A DNA stretch of 64,000 nt from Winslowiella toletana (lineage in GTDB: Bacteria > Pseudomonadota > Gammaproteobacteria > Enterobacterales > Enterobacteriaceae): positions 2,418,001-2,482,000 of the forward strand of contig NZ_CP134152.1 in the NCBI RefSeq assembly GCF_032164335.1, written 5' to 3'. The position numbers and the translations under genes are program-made. Shown here piece after piece: positions 9,648-18,825 of this stretch. Positions within the stretch are counted from its first letter, which is position 1. Each line of letters begins with the position of its first letter. Under the pieces are notes generated by a model. It saw only the letters and a program-made list of their open reading frames with translations. It had not been told where the DNA came from and made no database searches.

Positions 9648-10985
9648 TTATTTGGCGTAAAGCGCTGCAGCGGGCTGCTGCTGTGCATAGCGATTCGTTT
9701 TAAAGGGAATATTCAGGCGCTCGCGCAGCGTTGCCGCAGCAGAAGGCTGCCAGTAACCGCGTTTGGCAAGGATCGGCAACACAGTGCGGGTAATATCATC
9801 CAGCGCCTCGATCAGTACCGGCCCGGTAATGATAAAACCGGTGGCACCGCCCTGTTCAACCCAGCGAATGAAGGTCTCTGCAACCTGCTCCGCAGTGCCG
9901 AAAAACTCGCCGCGTGGCAGCGTGGTTTCATAAGCCACCTGGCGCAGGCTGAGCTGATGCTCTTTTGCCCGCTGCTTAATGCTGTCGGTTGTCGATCGGA
10001 AGGTGTTTTGCCCGAGATCGCCGAGATCCGGGAACGGACCGTCGAGCGGATACTGACTGAAATCGTGGTGATCAAAGAAACGTCCCAGATAGGCCAGCGC
10101 ATCGTCCACCGACAGCAGTGAAAGCAGCTGCTGATATCTGGCTTCGGCCTCTTCCGGCGTTTTGCCGACAATCGGCGTGATGCCTGGAAAAATGCCTACC
10201 GGCTCACGGCCATGGCTCGCCACTTGCGCCTGTAATTTCTCGCTATATTCCCGCGCTTCAGCCAGCGTACGGGCATTGGTAAATACCGCATCAGCGGATT
10301 TTCCGGCGAGGGCGATGCCGGTATCCGAAGCGCCGGCCTGGAAGATAACCGGCTGTCCCTGCGGTGAGCGCTGAATATTCAGCGGCCCTTCTACAGAGAA
10401 AAACTCGCCCTGATGGTTGAGCTTGTGCAGCCTGGAGGCATCAAAAAATACGCCGCTGTCGCGGTCGCGAATAAAGGCATCATCTTCCCAGGAGTCCCAC
10501 AGCCCCTGCACCACGTTAATGTACTCTTCGGCAATCTGATAACGCAGGCTATGGTCCGGATGCGGCTTGCCAAAGTTACGCGATGAGCCAGCCAGCGGAG
10601 AAGTGACCACATTCCAGCCCGCACGCCCTCCACTGATATTATCCAGCGTCGCCAGCTGTCGGGCGACGGTGAAAGGATCGCTGTAAGAGGTGGAGATCGT
10701 GCCTGCCAGCCCGATACGTTCAGTCACCGCCGCCAGCGCCGACAGCAATGCCACCGGTTCAAAACGATTAAGAAAATGCGGCAGAGATTTCTCATTAATA
10801 TGCAGCCCGTCGGCAACAAACAAAAAATCAAACTGTGCTTGCTCGGCGCGCTGCGCCAGCTCGGAAAAATAGCGAAAATTTACGCTGGCGTCGGCCGGTG
10901 CCCGGCGGTGGCGCCAGGAATTCATATGGCTACCTGCGCCGTGCAGCATCAGGCCAAACTTAATATTATGGGTAGGTTTACTCAT
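9648..10985 (-). CDS. LLM-class FMN-dependent monooxygenase (NtaA/SnaA/DszA type)
   Basis: A luciferase-like flavin monooxygenase of about 445 residues. The nitrilotriacetate/DszA/SnaA subfamily shows in [16 protein letters not shown] at the start, [39 protein letters not shown] and [13 protein letters not shown]. Such enzymes use FMNH2 from a separate reductase and O2 to cleave C-S, C-N or similar bonds. The ATG at 10985 is chosen over the GTG just before it because AAGGAG lies 6 bp upstream. It is first in an operon with the ABC importer, implying that imported substrate is oxidised here. No flavin reductase gene is visible nearby. Confidence 0.87.
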   Translation of the reverse strand: MSKPTHNIKFGLMLHGAGSHMNSWRHRRAPADASVNFRYFSELAQRAEQAQFDFLFVADGLHINEKSLPHFLNRFEPVALLSALAAVTERIGLAGTISTSYSDPFTVARQLATLDNISGGRAGWNVVTSPLAGSSRNFGKPHPDHSLRYQIAEEYINVVQGLWDSWEDDAFIRDRDSGVFFDASRLHKLNHQGEFFSVEGPLNIQRSPQGQPVIFQAGASDTGIALAGKSADAVFTNARTLAEAREYSEKLQAQVASHGREPVGIFPGITPIVGKTPEEAEARYQQLLSLLSVDDALAYLGRFFDHHDFSQYPLDGPFPDLGDLGQNTFRSTTDSIKQRAKEHQLSLRQVAYETTLPRGEFFGTAEQVAETFIRWVEQGGATGFIITGPVLIEALDDITRTVLPILAKRGYWQPSAAATLRERLNIPFKTNRYAQQQPAAALYAK

Positions 10986-11248
10986 CACATCTCCTTATTA
11001 CTTTATAACAGGAGAATTCCACAGATAAAGCCGCGGACTAAATATGAATATCGTCTTACTATTTTCGACGCAGGCATAACTTAGCGGGATCGTTAACCAT
11101 CAGCGAAAGCAACAGCCACCAACCGGCTGAGCATTGAATCAAAACAGTATTTAGGCTGTGTTGCGCCAGCGTTTTGCCTGCCTTGCTATTGCACTCTGGC
11201 TTAAGGCGTGATGTTATTCAGCTATAAGCCTTCTCAGGATTACACACC

Positions 11249-12067
11249 GTGTCTCTTCAGTCGTCAGAGTGGTTCAGCCATAAAGGGTTAGAATGTTCAC
11301 GGGTGAAAGCCGCTAACGACGCTTTTCCTCGCCATCTGCATGATGAGTATGTTATCAGCGCCAATCTCAGCGGTAGTGAGGAGATCTGGCTGGATGGCAA
11401 AACCGCCACCGTCCGTGCTGGCGACGTCACTGTGTATAATCCGGCAGCCGTTCAGGCGTCAAAATTTGGTCACGACAGCGTCGAGTTTGTCAGTATTCAT
11501 CTGCCGCAGTCGCTGCTTAGCACGATTGTCAGCCAGCAGAATCTGCGCAGCAGCAATGCTGCACCGGTACTGTATGACGGCGTATTGAATAATCCTGAGC
11601 TTCATCAGGCCATCTGTCAGTTTGCGCTGACTGCCCGCCACAGCAATCATCAGCTACAGCAGCAAGATTTGATATTGTTATGCAGTAAGCTGCTGGACGA
11701 TGATGAAGGATCTGGCAAAGCGGATCAGCAGGCGGTGAATAGGGTGAAAGCCTGGATGCAGGAGAATTTAGCCATGAAACCGCAGCTGGATGAGCTGGCT
11801 CAGGTCAGTGGCCTGAGTAAATATCATCTGGTTCGGCGCTTCAGCCAGCAGGTCGGAATGCCGCCGCTACAGTATCATATGCAGCTGCGCCTGCATCGCG
11901 CACGCGATATGCTGCGTCAAAACATTGCGCCACTTGATGCCGCGCTGCTGCTTGGTTTTTACGATCAAAGCCACTTTATTAACGCTTTTCGCAAAGTGAT
12001 GGGGACCACGCCCCAGCACTATGCGCATCAGGTGGCATCAAAGCTGAACAAATTCCCGATAGCCTGA
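11249..12067 (+). CDS. AraC-family regulator with cupin-type sensor domain
   Basis: A 272-residue protein: an N-terminal AraC-type cupin (residues about 10-100, with PRHLHDEYVISANLSGSEEIW) and a C-terminal double helix-turn-helix. The latter begins at LDELAQVSGLSKYHLVRRF and continues to the conserved GFYDQSHFINAFRKVMGTTPQHY. The start is GTG at 11249 with a CAGGA site about 8 bp upstream. It lies divergent from the monooxygenase operon and convergent with a LysE-type exporter, whose 3' end overlaps this gene by 30 bp. AraC/LysE neighbours often form regulator-exporter pairs, so the exporter is the likeliest target; control of the monooxygenase operon is also possible. Confidence 0.88.
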   Translation: MSLQSSEWFSHKGLECSRVKAANDAFPRHLHDEYVISANLSGSEEIWLDGKTATVRAGDVTVYNPAAVQASKFGHDSVEFVSIHLPQSLLSTIVSQQNLRSSNAAPVLYDGVLNNPELHQAICQFALTARHSNHQLQQQDLILLCSKLLDDDEGSGKADQQAVNRVKAWMQENLAMKPQLDELAQVSGLSKYHLVRRFSQQVGMPPLQYHMQLRLHRARDMLRQNIAPLDAALLLGFYDQSHFINAFRKVMGTTPQHYAHQVASKLNKFPIA

Positions 12068-12676
12068 CACAATCACGTAATAAGCAAACCAGGTAAAGAT
12101 CAGCGCCGAGGCAATATACGAATAGCGCAGCAGTCGTGCCCCCAGCAGTTTTCCGCCAAAGCTGCCCACCAGACAAAGTATGCCGGTCCAGAAAACGCCG
12201 GCGAGAAAAAAACCGCTGAGAAACCAGGATGACGTCGCAGCACCGCTCTGCCCCATTCTGGCGATCAGCGCGCCTCCAACGGTAGCAAACCACAGGATTG
12301 CACTCGGCGATGACATCGCCAGCATCACGCCGCGCCCAAACTCTCGCAGTAGTGGACGAGCCGGCTGACTGCCGGCCAGCGGCATTTCATGCGCCTGTCG
12401 CCAGGCAGACAGCAGCATCTTTGCAGCAAACAGTGACAGCATCGCGCCACCGCCGATCCACAGCACCCAGCGTACCGCTTCGTACTGCAGCAGAATGGTC
12501 ATACCGGCCAACGCCAGCAGTGCATAAATCAGGTCGCCAATACAGGTGCCCATCCCCAGCCAGAAACCGTGAAAGTAACCGCGCTGCATCGCCAGCGTAA
12601 TCATCGCAATATTGGCGATACCGATATCCAGGCACAGCGACAGACTGAGTAAAAAACCATTAGAAAACGGCATCAT
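12038..12676 (-). CDS. LysE/RhtB-family amino-acid exporter
   Basis: The protein starts MMPFSNGFLLSLSLCLDIGIANIAMI, followed by about five more membrane segments and the family-typical ...MLAMSSPSAILWFATVGG. This matches the LysE/RhtB efflux fold. An in-frame TTG at 12721 would add 15 hydrophilic residues, but family members start at the ATG near 12676 or 12673, which I prefer. The gene faces the AraC regulator and their coding ends overlap by 30 bp on opposite strands. It probably exports an amino acid or derivative; the substrate cannot be read from the sequence. Confidence 0.85.
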   Translation of the reverse strand: MMPFSNGFLLSLSLCLDIGIANIAMITLAMQRGYFHGFWLGMGTCIGDLIYALLALAGMTILLQYEAVRWVLWIGGGAMLSLFAAKMLLSAWRQAHEMPLAGSQPARPLLREFGRGVMLAMSSPSAILWFATVGGALIARMGQSGAATSSWFLSGFFLAGVFWTGILCLVGSFGGKLLGARLLRYSYIASALIFTWFAYYVIVSGYREFVQL

Positions 12677-12893
12677 AGCGTGATACCCCGGTAAATTTTG
12701 CTTAACATCCTTCTTCCCCAAACGTTGAACAGGCGTCTACTACAGCCGTTAACGCGCTGGCGGTATTGGAAAGAATTGCGCACTAAGGGCTTTTTGCCGT
12801 TATTGATCTTAACGACCGCCAACTGTCACCTGTACAGCAGCAAATGAATAGCATAGTATTTCAGCGATAATATCATTCTGGAGAGTGCAGTTT

Positions 12894-13694
12894 ATGAGGA
12901 AAGTAATTTTTTCGGCGTTAATCGCCACATCTGCGTTATTTTTATCCGCCTGTTCACCGGATGAAGATAATAAGCTCAAAGTTGCAATTAATACCGGACC
13001 GGATGAGGCCATCTGGCAGGAGGTTCAGAAAGTCGCGAAAGATAATTATAACTTAGATCTGGAAGTTATTTCCTTTAATGATTATGTTCTGCCTAACGAA
13101 GCATTAAGAAATAAAGACGTCGATGCCAATGCTTTCCAGAGCCTGCCTTATCTGGAAGATCAGACCAAAGAGCGCGGCTATAAATTTGCTGTCGTCGGCA
13201 AAACCTTTATCTTCCCGATTGCTGCCTATTCACATAAAATAAAAAATATCAAAGAGTTACAAGATGGTGCAACGGTCACGATTTCCAACGAAGCGACCAC
13301 ACTTGGCCGCAGCTTATTGCTGTTACAGGCACAGGGATTAATTAAGCTTAAAGAGGGTGTGGGTTACCTGCCTACTACGCTGGATATTATTGAGAATCCG
13401 AAGAAGCTAAAACTGGTCGAGGTCGACACCCCGCAACTGACCCGTACGCTCGACGATCCAAATGTCTCATTGTCGATTATTAATACTAACTTCTCAGCCC
13501 AGGCCGGTTTATCTGCGGCACGTGATGGCTTATTTATGGAAGATGCCGCCTCACCTTATGTTAATGCGCTGGTGGCGCGTGAAGATAATAAAGACAGCGA
13601 GAAAGTGCAGAAACTGAAAGACGCTTTCCAGTCACAACAAGTCGCCGATAAAGCGCAGGAAGTGTATAAAGGCGACGCAATTAAAGCCTGGTAA
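12894..13694 (+). CDS. NlpA/MetQ-family substrate-binding lipoprotein
   Basis: The ATG at 12894 has a TGGAGA site about 9 bp upstream and is preferred over the in-frame GTG at 12885. The signal peptide ends in lipobox LSAC. The mature protein follows the MetQ/NlpA pattern closely: LPNEALRNKDVDANAFQSLPYLEDQ, GKTFIFPIAAYSHKIKNI, VTISNEATTLGRSLLLLQAQGLI and the C-terminal SPYVNALVAREDN. MetQ binds D/L-methionine for the MetNI importer; NlpA is a paralogue in E. coli. No metN or metI gene is adjacent, so this is an orphan binding protein. Base composition looks more A+T-rich than its neighbours. Confidence 0.88.
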   Translation: MRKVIFSALIATSALFLSACSPDEDNKLKVAINTGPDEAIWQEVQKVAKDNYNLDLEVISFNDYVLPNEALRNKDVDANAFQSLPYLEDQTKERGYKFAVVGKTFIFPIAAYSHKIKNIKELQDGATVTISNEATTLGRSLLLLQAQGLIKLKEGVGYLPTTLDIIENPKKLKLVEVDTPQLTRTLDDPNVSLSIINTNFSAQAGLSAARDGLFMEDAASPYVNALVAREDNKDSEKVQKLKDAFQSQQVADKAQEVYKGDAIKAW

Positions 13695-13729
13695 TTTGAA
13701 TCACGGGGGCCGTTTACGGCTCCCGTCCG

Positions 13730-14317
13730 CTATCCCGCAGGGCCGAGAATTAACCGCATAACCTGATTAATTTCATCAATGGCCTCGTCGCGTGTCTGAA
13801 GCGGTGTACAGAACGTTAATGTATCCGCATATCCATTGATCAAAGCGCCCAACTGACGTGAGGCGCGCGCAGCATCAACCGGTCTAAATACGCCAAGGGT
13901 AATCCCGTCAAGGATCGCATTTTCCATCAGCCGATCCCAGGCCTTAATCAGCTCGGTAGTCAATTGTGAGTACTGCTGATCCTGCACCGCAAGCCGCCAG
14001 ATATCCATATACAGCACCCATTTTGCATCCACGCTGACCGGTAAATACTGCGCGATAAGCCGATCGAGCGCCTGTTGCGGTGGCAGATTTTCCACTTCTC
14101 GCGCCATCTCATTCAGCTCGGCGTACATAAAGTGTGAACAGGCGGCAAGCCGCAGAGATTGCCAGTTTTTAAAATAATGATAAATATGGCTGCGGGATAT
14201 GCCCAACAAATCAGTGAGTTCGCGGGTAGTGACGTTTTCCACCCCTTTCTCGGTAAACAATTTTATCGCCCCGTCCAGCAGAGCATCTCTGAGGTTTGCG
14301 GTCGTCTCACGCTTCAA
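13730..14317 (-). CDS. TetR-family regulator
   Basis: A 195-residue protein with an N-terminal TetR helix-turn-helix (residues about 10-56: LFTEKGVENVTTRELTDLLGISRSHIYHYFKNW) and an all-alpha ligand domain. It stands alone between the NlpA-type gene (convergent) and yqjI (same strand). A candidate operator lies 47 bp upstream (14364-14384), suggesting autoregulation. The ligand and other targets are unknown. Confidence 0.85.
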   Translation of the reverse strand: MKRETTANLRDALLDGAIKLFTEKGVENVTTRELTDLLGISRSHIYHYFKNWQSLRLAACSHFMYAELNEMAREVENLPPQQALDRLIAQYLPVSVDAKWVLYMDIWRLAVQDQQYSQLTTELIKAWDRLMENAILDGITLGVFRPVDAARASRQLGALINGYADTLTFCTPLQTRDEAIDEINQVMRLILGPAG

Positions 14318-14363
14318 ACTTTCTCTCCTGCATTTACGTCGTGCGAGCCAGTTAAACCCGTAT

Positions 14364-14384
14364 AAAAAGGTGCGGTCACTTTTT
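14364..14384. promoter_or_regulatory. Inverted repeat AAAAAG-N9-CTTTTT, candidate TetR operator
   Basis: Six-base arms around a GC-richer centre, 47 bp upstream of the TetR start, in the short space between tetR-type gene and yqjI stop. Its position suits autorepression; it may also help end yqjI transcription. Not established. Confidence 0.4.
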
Positions 14385-14402
14385 CTGCACCGGTTTCAGG
14401 CG

Positions 14403-14882
14403 CTAATCCAGCACGGCAATATCCTGACTGGCGCGATTAAGAATAGCGATAATTTTCTCCAGCGTCTGTTCACTGGCGCTTTCGCGATTGACCTTCTGGT
14501 CCAGCACCGCCTTAATATTATCCAGCGCTTGCTTCATTGCCGGATTTTTTCGCAACTCATGGCCGACGATCCGCGCCTTAATCCGCTGTTTAATCTGTTC
14601 TGACTGCGCGCTTTGCTCATTGAGCCAGAAGCGGCCATTGTCGGTGATGGCGATATCATTACGCCCCTGCTCACCGTGTATGACGTCAATAAAGTTCTGC
14701 TGCTGCAGCCAGTCGAGTGTCGGATAAATTACACCGGCGCTGGGCGTGTAGTGACCAAGCGTCAGCGACTCAATCTCTTTAATCAACTCATAACCATGGC
14801 TGGCATTACGGCTGAGAATATCCAGCACCACCAGCCGTAAGTCACCATGAGCAAAAAAACGCTGGCGGGGATGATGTGACAT
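14403..14882 (-). CDS. yqjI: YqjI-type PadR-family transcriptional repressor
   Basis: The PadR winged-helix core matches E. coli YqjI: RQRFFAHGDLRLVVLDILSRNASHGYELIKEIESLTLGHYTPSAGVIYPTLDWL, and a similar C-terminal coiled region ending QDIAVLD. YqjI represses the ferric reductase gene yqjH and itself, with metal-dependent binding. The ATG at 14882 (MSHHPRQRFF) has AGAGGT upstream; the frame extends to 14933 without better support. The His/Cys-rich N-terminal segment that lets E. coli YqjI bind nickel or iron is reduced here to a single HH. It lies divergent from yqjH with nested inverted repeats between them. Confidence 0.87.
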   Translation of the reverse strand: MSHHPRQRFFAHGDLRLVVLDILSRNASHGYELIKEIESLTLGHYTPSAGVIYPTLDWLQQQNFIDVIHGEQGRNDIAITDNGRFWLNEQSAQSEQIKQRIKARIVGHELRKNPAMKQALDNIKAVLDQKVNRESASEQTLEKIIAILNRASQDIAVLD

Positions 14883-15078
14883 AGCAACTGACCTCTTCTG
14901 ACTCGGCATACGCGAATGGCGGCTATTGTGCACGCCAGCGCTAAGATGATGAAAGCGCGATAAATGTAACTATCTGTAACCTGGTAAGCCGCCAATTAAT
15001 GCCGAATTAATAATGCGTTTCGTTCTCATTTAACTCCTGCCGCAGCGCTGCCTGACAGGCAGCATAACAGCTATTTCA

Positions 15079-15152
15079 GATATATCGAAAACCAACTCAT
15101 TGAAATATTATGTAACCTATATTTTCAAGTTAACACTACCTTTCGATATATC
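15079..15152. promoter_or_regulatory. Nested inverted repeats in the yqjI-yqjH intergenic region (YqjI operator)
   Basis: Outer pair: GATATATCGAAA (15079-15090) and its exact reverse complement TTTCGATATATC (15141-15152). Inner pair: TTGAAATAT (15100-15108) and ATATTTTCAA (15119-15128), with one extra T. Both pairs centre near 15115. This is where a dimeric repressor such as YqjI would block both divergent promoters. Confidence 0.6.
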
Positions 15153-15206
15153 GTATTGTCCATTCCCCGAGCAACTAGCGCCAGGGTCACTTTCGAGGTC
15201 AAAGCG

Positions 15207-16004
15207 ATGACAGCAGAACTCTCCGGCAGCAGGCAAAATCTGACTGCGCCAAATTATCCGCAGCGCGTACGCAATGAACTGCGTTTCAGAAACCTGACCG
15301 TGCTTAGCAGCGAGCGCATTGCCGGTTGCTTTCAGCGGCTGGTATTTGGCGGCGACGATCTGACAGGCTTTGTTTCAGCGGGCTTTGACGATCATATCAA
15401 GTTGTTTTTTCCACAGCCCGGCAGCTCTTTTGCCCCCCCCACCATCACCGCTGACGGCATTGTCTGGGAAAATGACATCCGCCCAGCTTCCCGTGATTAC
15501 ACGCCAATGTTTGATGCTGAACGCAATGAACTGACGCTCGATTTCTATCTGCATCAGTCAGGGGTTGCCAGTGACTGGGCGAGCCAGGCACGTCCGGGAG
15601 ATCGGTTAACCGTTGGGGGACCGCGCGGTTCACTGGTGGTGCCGGAGGATTATCGCTGGCAGCTGTATGCCTGTGATGAGACCGGCATGCCCGCCCTGCT
15701 GCGTCGGCTGGAAGCGCTGAGCAAATTAACCGTCCCGGTTGAGGTGACAGCACTGATTTCAGTCAAGGACGCCGCCTGCAAAGACTATTTTTCGCATCTT
15801 CCGGCATTCAGTCCTGAATGGTTTATTGGCGATAATCAGCAGGCCGTTGCCCAGCGCCTGGCACAGCTGACACTGCCAGAAAATGATTATTACCTGTGGC
15901 TGACCGGTGAAGGTAAAACGGTTAAAGCCTGGAGTGAGATAGTTGAAAACCAGCAGGTTGACGAGCGACTGCTGCGTGCGGTGGCTTACTGGCACAGTAA
16001 ATAA
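15207..16004 (+). CDS. yqjH: YqjH-type siderophore-interacting protein, NADPH-dependent ferric-chelate reductase
   Basis: The frame opens with TTG at 15156, but the ATG at 15207 (MTAELSGSRQN) with GAGGTC about 8 bp upstream is the likely start, giving 265 residues. An N-terminal FAD-binding domain contains SRDYTPMFDAERNELTLDF, typical of siderophore-interacting proteins. It is followed by GVASDWASQARPGDRL and GPRGSLVVPEDYRW. The C-terminal SIP domain ends WLTGEGKTVKAW...AYWHSK. The enzyme reduces ferric siderophores in the cytosol to release iron. Divergent from its repressor yqjI, as in E. coli; regulation by iron or nickel is expected. Confidence 0.9.
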   Translation: MTAELSGSRQNLTAPNYPQRVRNELRFRNLTVLSSERIAGCFQRLVFGGDDLTGFVSAGFDDHIKLFFPQPGSSFAPPTITADGIVWENDIRPASRDYTPMFDAERNELTLDFYLHQSGVASDWASQARPGDRLTVGGPRGSLVVPEDYRWQLYACDETGMPALLRRLEALSKLTVPVEVTALISVKDAACKDYFSHLPAFSPEWFIGDNQQAVAQRLAQLTLPENDYYLWLTGEGKTVKAWSEIVENQQVDERLLRAVAYWHSK

Positions 16005-16039
16005 GACGTTAAACCTGAGTGAATGGGGGTTTTGGTGGC

Positions 16040-16067
16040 AAAAAAAAGCCTGGACGCATCCAGGCTT
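16040..16067 (-). terminator. Terminator of the PQQ dehydrogenase gene
   Basis: AAGCCTGGA (16046-16054) and TCCAGGCTT (16059-16067) with a 4-nt loop. The minus-strand T tract continues to 16040. It sits 22 bp after the dehydrogenase stop and 36 bp after the convergent yqjH stop. Confidence 0.9.
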
Positions 16068-16088
16068 GGTATCGGTCAACTGACCAGG

Positions 16089-18467
16089 TTACTTCAGGCG
16101 ATAAGCGACAACCGCATCACCACCTTTGGTTCCCAGCGAGCCGTGACCGCCAGCGGCAATCACCACATACTGCTGGTTATCCGCCCCCAGATAAGTGGAA
16201 GGCGTTGCCTGACCACCGGCCGGTAGCTCGGTTTCCCACAGCAGTTTGCCGTTATTGATATCATAAGCACGGAAGAAGTTATCCGCCGTTGCGCCATGGA
16301 ACACCACGTCACCGGCGGTGACCAGAGGTCCACCGTGCGCCACCATTCCCATCGGGAAACCAATCGGGAAGCGACCCGGCAGGAAAGTCGTTTTCAGATT
16401 TTTCGTGGTACCCACGCGACGCAGCCATTCGGTTTTGCCGGTGGTTAAATCCACTCCCACCATGCGACCCCACGGCGGCGCGATACAAGGAATACCTAAG
16501 CCCGATGCCAGCTGCTGAATCTGAATAGCGTAGTCACCGTCAAAGTTCTCATTCCAGTAAGGCGTGCCTTCTTTGGTGAACAGGCGCTTATCCGCATTCT
16601 CCGGCGTACGTTTAATCAGATTATACTTGTAAGCCAGGCGCACCGGCGAGGCGATCAGAATCTGACGCTGCGGATCGACAGCCACTGAACCCCAGTTAAA
16701 TACCCCGATATTACCCGGGAAGATAATCGACCCTTTTTCGGTGGCCGGTGTCCATGGGTTACCGTCATAACGCAAAGATTTAAACTCAATGCGGCAGGCC
16801 ATCTGATCAAATGGCGTCAGACCCCACATCGATTTTTCACTCAGCGGCTCTGGAATAAAGTTCAGTTTAGATACCGGCTGAGTCGGCGAGAATTTCTCAC
16901 CCGCTACGCCACCCTTGGTGGAGACATCAACCTGATTAATCGGATAGACCGGCTGGCCGGTAAGACGATTAAGCACAAACAGGTTGCCGGTTTTGGTCGG
17001 TAAAATCACTACCGGTTGTTTACTGCCCTGATAGTCAATATCCAGCAGTGACGGCTGAGACGGATTATCACGATCCCACAGGTCATGTTTTGATGACTGG
17101 AAACGCCATTTAAACGCACCGGTATTCAAATCCAGCGCGACCAGCGTATCGCGGAATTTCTCCGTGTTGCTGTCAGCGTCACGATTAATACCCAGTTCAT
17201 CCGGTGAAGCATTACCAAATGGCACATACACCAGACCGTTTTTCAGATCAGCACTGAGTGTTGCCCAGGCAACCGGCGTGTCCTGCGGATAGTTTTCGCC
17301 ATTGGCGATCGGCTGAGTATTTTCCGGGTTCGCCGGATCGAAATTCCACACCAGGCGACCTGAATTAACATCATAAGCACGGATTACACCAGATGGGTTA
17401 CCGCTGTTAAAACCGTTATCCATAACCGATCCACCAACGATAACCAGATTACCGGCGACTAATGGCGCGGCAGTCTGCATCAAGGCATGTGGACGAATGG
17501 TTCCCATATTCGCCGCTAGATCGATAATGCCGTTGTTGCCAAAGTCAGCGCAAAGCTTGCCGGTATCAGCGTCCAGTGCGATTAATTTCGCATCAGTGGT
17601 CGCGTTGAAAATACGTTTGCGGCAAATGGCTGGAGTGCTGTCCGCCGCATTATTTTCAGCAGCCGGTGCCTGATAATAGCTGACGCCACGACAGGTCTGA
17701 TGCTGTTGCAAATAAGAGCGATCTTTCGCTGGCTGATATTTCCATTTCAGCTCACCGGTTTCAGGATTCAGCGCATGCACTTCATTGTGTGGGGTACATA
17801 AATAAACGCTGTTATTTACTTTCAGCGGCGTGGCTTCGAAAGTGTATTCGGTTGCATCTTTGTCAGCGTCGCGAATATCACCGGTGTGGTATGTCCAGGC
17901 CACTTCCAGATTGTTAACATTTTCTTTAGTAATCTGGTTAAGCGGTGAGAAACGCTGTCCGTCAGTGCTGCCGCCGTAAGCTATCCAGTCTTTGCCCGCC
18001 ACGTCATCTGTTGTGGTATTGCGCTTAGTGGTGATATCCCCCGCTTGCGGATAGGGATCGTAGAACATCATGCCGATCACCATCGCAATCACCACCACTA
18101 CCGTAGTGCCGAGGAAAGGATGGAATTTGCGCGGTGGCGAGACCTTCGCCGCTTTATACAATGGGCGCACTACCCACGGCATCGCCAGCCAGACACCAAT
18201 CAGGCCAATAATATCGCCGCGTGGGATCCACTGCCATTTATCAAAGCCCACCTCATAGACAGTCCACAGCAGGACAACCCACATTAATATGGCGTAAATT
18301 GATAAGGCGATTTTTTTATTTCTGAACAGGGTGATGGCCGTAGCCAGCAAGCCAATAGCCATAATGACATAGAACGGTGAGCCGCCAATCAGCAGCAGCT
18401 GTCCTCCCATGTAAAGCATAGCGATACCAACAATCGCTATAACGATACTCGTTAACTTGTTTAGCAT
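16089..18467 (-). CDS. Membrane-bound PQQ-dependent dehydrogenase (glucose/quinate/shikimate family), Gcd paralogue
   Basis: A 792-residue quinoprotein: five N-terminal membrane segments (residues about 1-145), then a periplasmic eight-bladed beta-propeller from AYGGSTDGQRFSPLNQI. Shared with the family are YLCTPHNEVHALNPETG, TCRGVSYY, HDLWDRDNPSQP, and QYVVIAAGGHGSLGTKGGDAVVAYRL at the end. It oxidises a periplasmic sugar or polyol and passes electrons to ubiquinone. The copy at 47501-50047 is closer to E. coli Gcd at the active site (HHDLWDxDLPxQP, DMWGAT), so this one may act on another substrate. Monocistronic, with its own terminator. The pqq operon begins about 8.5 kb away. Confidence 0.88.
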   Translation of the reverse strand: MLNKLTSIVIAIVGIAMLYMGGQLLLIGGSPFYVIMAIGLLATAITLFRNKKIALSIYAILMWVVLLWTVYEVGFDKWQWIPRGDIIGLIGVWLAMPWVVRPLYKAAKVSPPRKFHPFLGTTVVVVIAMVIGMMFYDPYPQAGDITTKRNTTTDDVAGKDWIAYGGSTDGQRFSPLNQITKENVNNLEVAWTYHTGDIRDADKDATEYTFEATPLKVNNSVYLCTPHNEVHALNPETGELKWKYQPAKDRSYLQQHQTCRGVSYYQAPAAENNAADSTPAICRKRIFNATTDAKLIALDADTGKLCADFGNNGIIDLAANMGTIRPHALMQTAAPLVAGNLVIVGGSVMDNGFNSGNPSGVIRAYDVNSGRLVWNFDPANPENTQPIANGENYPQDTPVAWATLSADLKNGLVYVPFGNASPDELGINRDADSNTEKFRDTLVALDLNTGAFKWRFQSSKHDLWDRDNPSQPSLLDIDYQGSKQPVVILPTKTGNLFVLNRLTGQPVYPINQVDVSTKGGVAGEKFSPTQPVSKLNFIPEPLSEKSMWGLTPFDQMACRIEFKSLRYDGNPWTPATEKGSIIFPGNIGVFNWGSVAVDPQRQILIASPVRLAYKYNLIKRTPENADKRLFTKEGTPYWNENFDGDYAIQIQQLASGLGIPCIAPPWGRMVGVDLTTGKTEWLRRVGTTKNLKTTFLPGRFPIGFPMGMVAHGGPLVTAGDVVFHGATADNFFRAYDINNGKLLWETELPAGGQATPSTYLGADNQQYVVIAAGGHGSLGTKGGDAVVAYRLK

Positions 18468-18628
18468 GGTGATCTCTCAACGTGAACAAATGGGTAATAA
18501 TTACCCTTACGAAAACTTACATTTAAGATACACAAATTTAACGAAATAAAAGCAGGAAAGATACACGATTTAATTTATGTATTTTTAGTGATTATTACGG
18601 ACGGGGAATAAGTATTTTGTCGGATCAG

Positions 18629-18825
18629 TCATCTGCCTGAGGTGAAATTGCCAGTCACATCATTCGTCGTCGATGCCGTGCCGGTGGCGTTTCCGGCGGC
18701 TTCACCCCCCTGCTCCTTCAATGTGATCTGACAAGGGTTCGCGGCGGCAACCCGGTACTCAATCGAATCCAGACCATCTAAAACAACAATTAATTATCGT
18801 AAAATAATAATTAATTGTTGTTTTA
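18629..18825 (-). pseudogene. Possible remnant of a lost coding sequence
   Basis: Within the 415-bp gap upstream of the PQQ dehydrogenase, one minus-strand frame stays open for about 65 codons. It reads like real protein, for example NPCQITLKEQGGEAAG then NATGTASTTNDVTGNF, before a stop at 18629. It has no start codon or ribosome site and is closed upstream by a stop inside the palindrome. The piece is richer in G+C than the flanks. I do not recognise the family; chance is possible. Confidence 0.25.

Noticed and set aside
13704..13729. ACGGGGGCCG/CGGCTCCCGT stem after the NlpA-type gene as a terminator
   Set aside because: One mismatch and no T tract on either strand; it may help end transcription but is not a clear intrinsic terminator.
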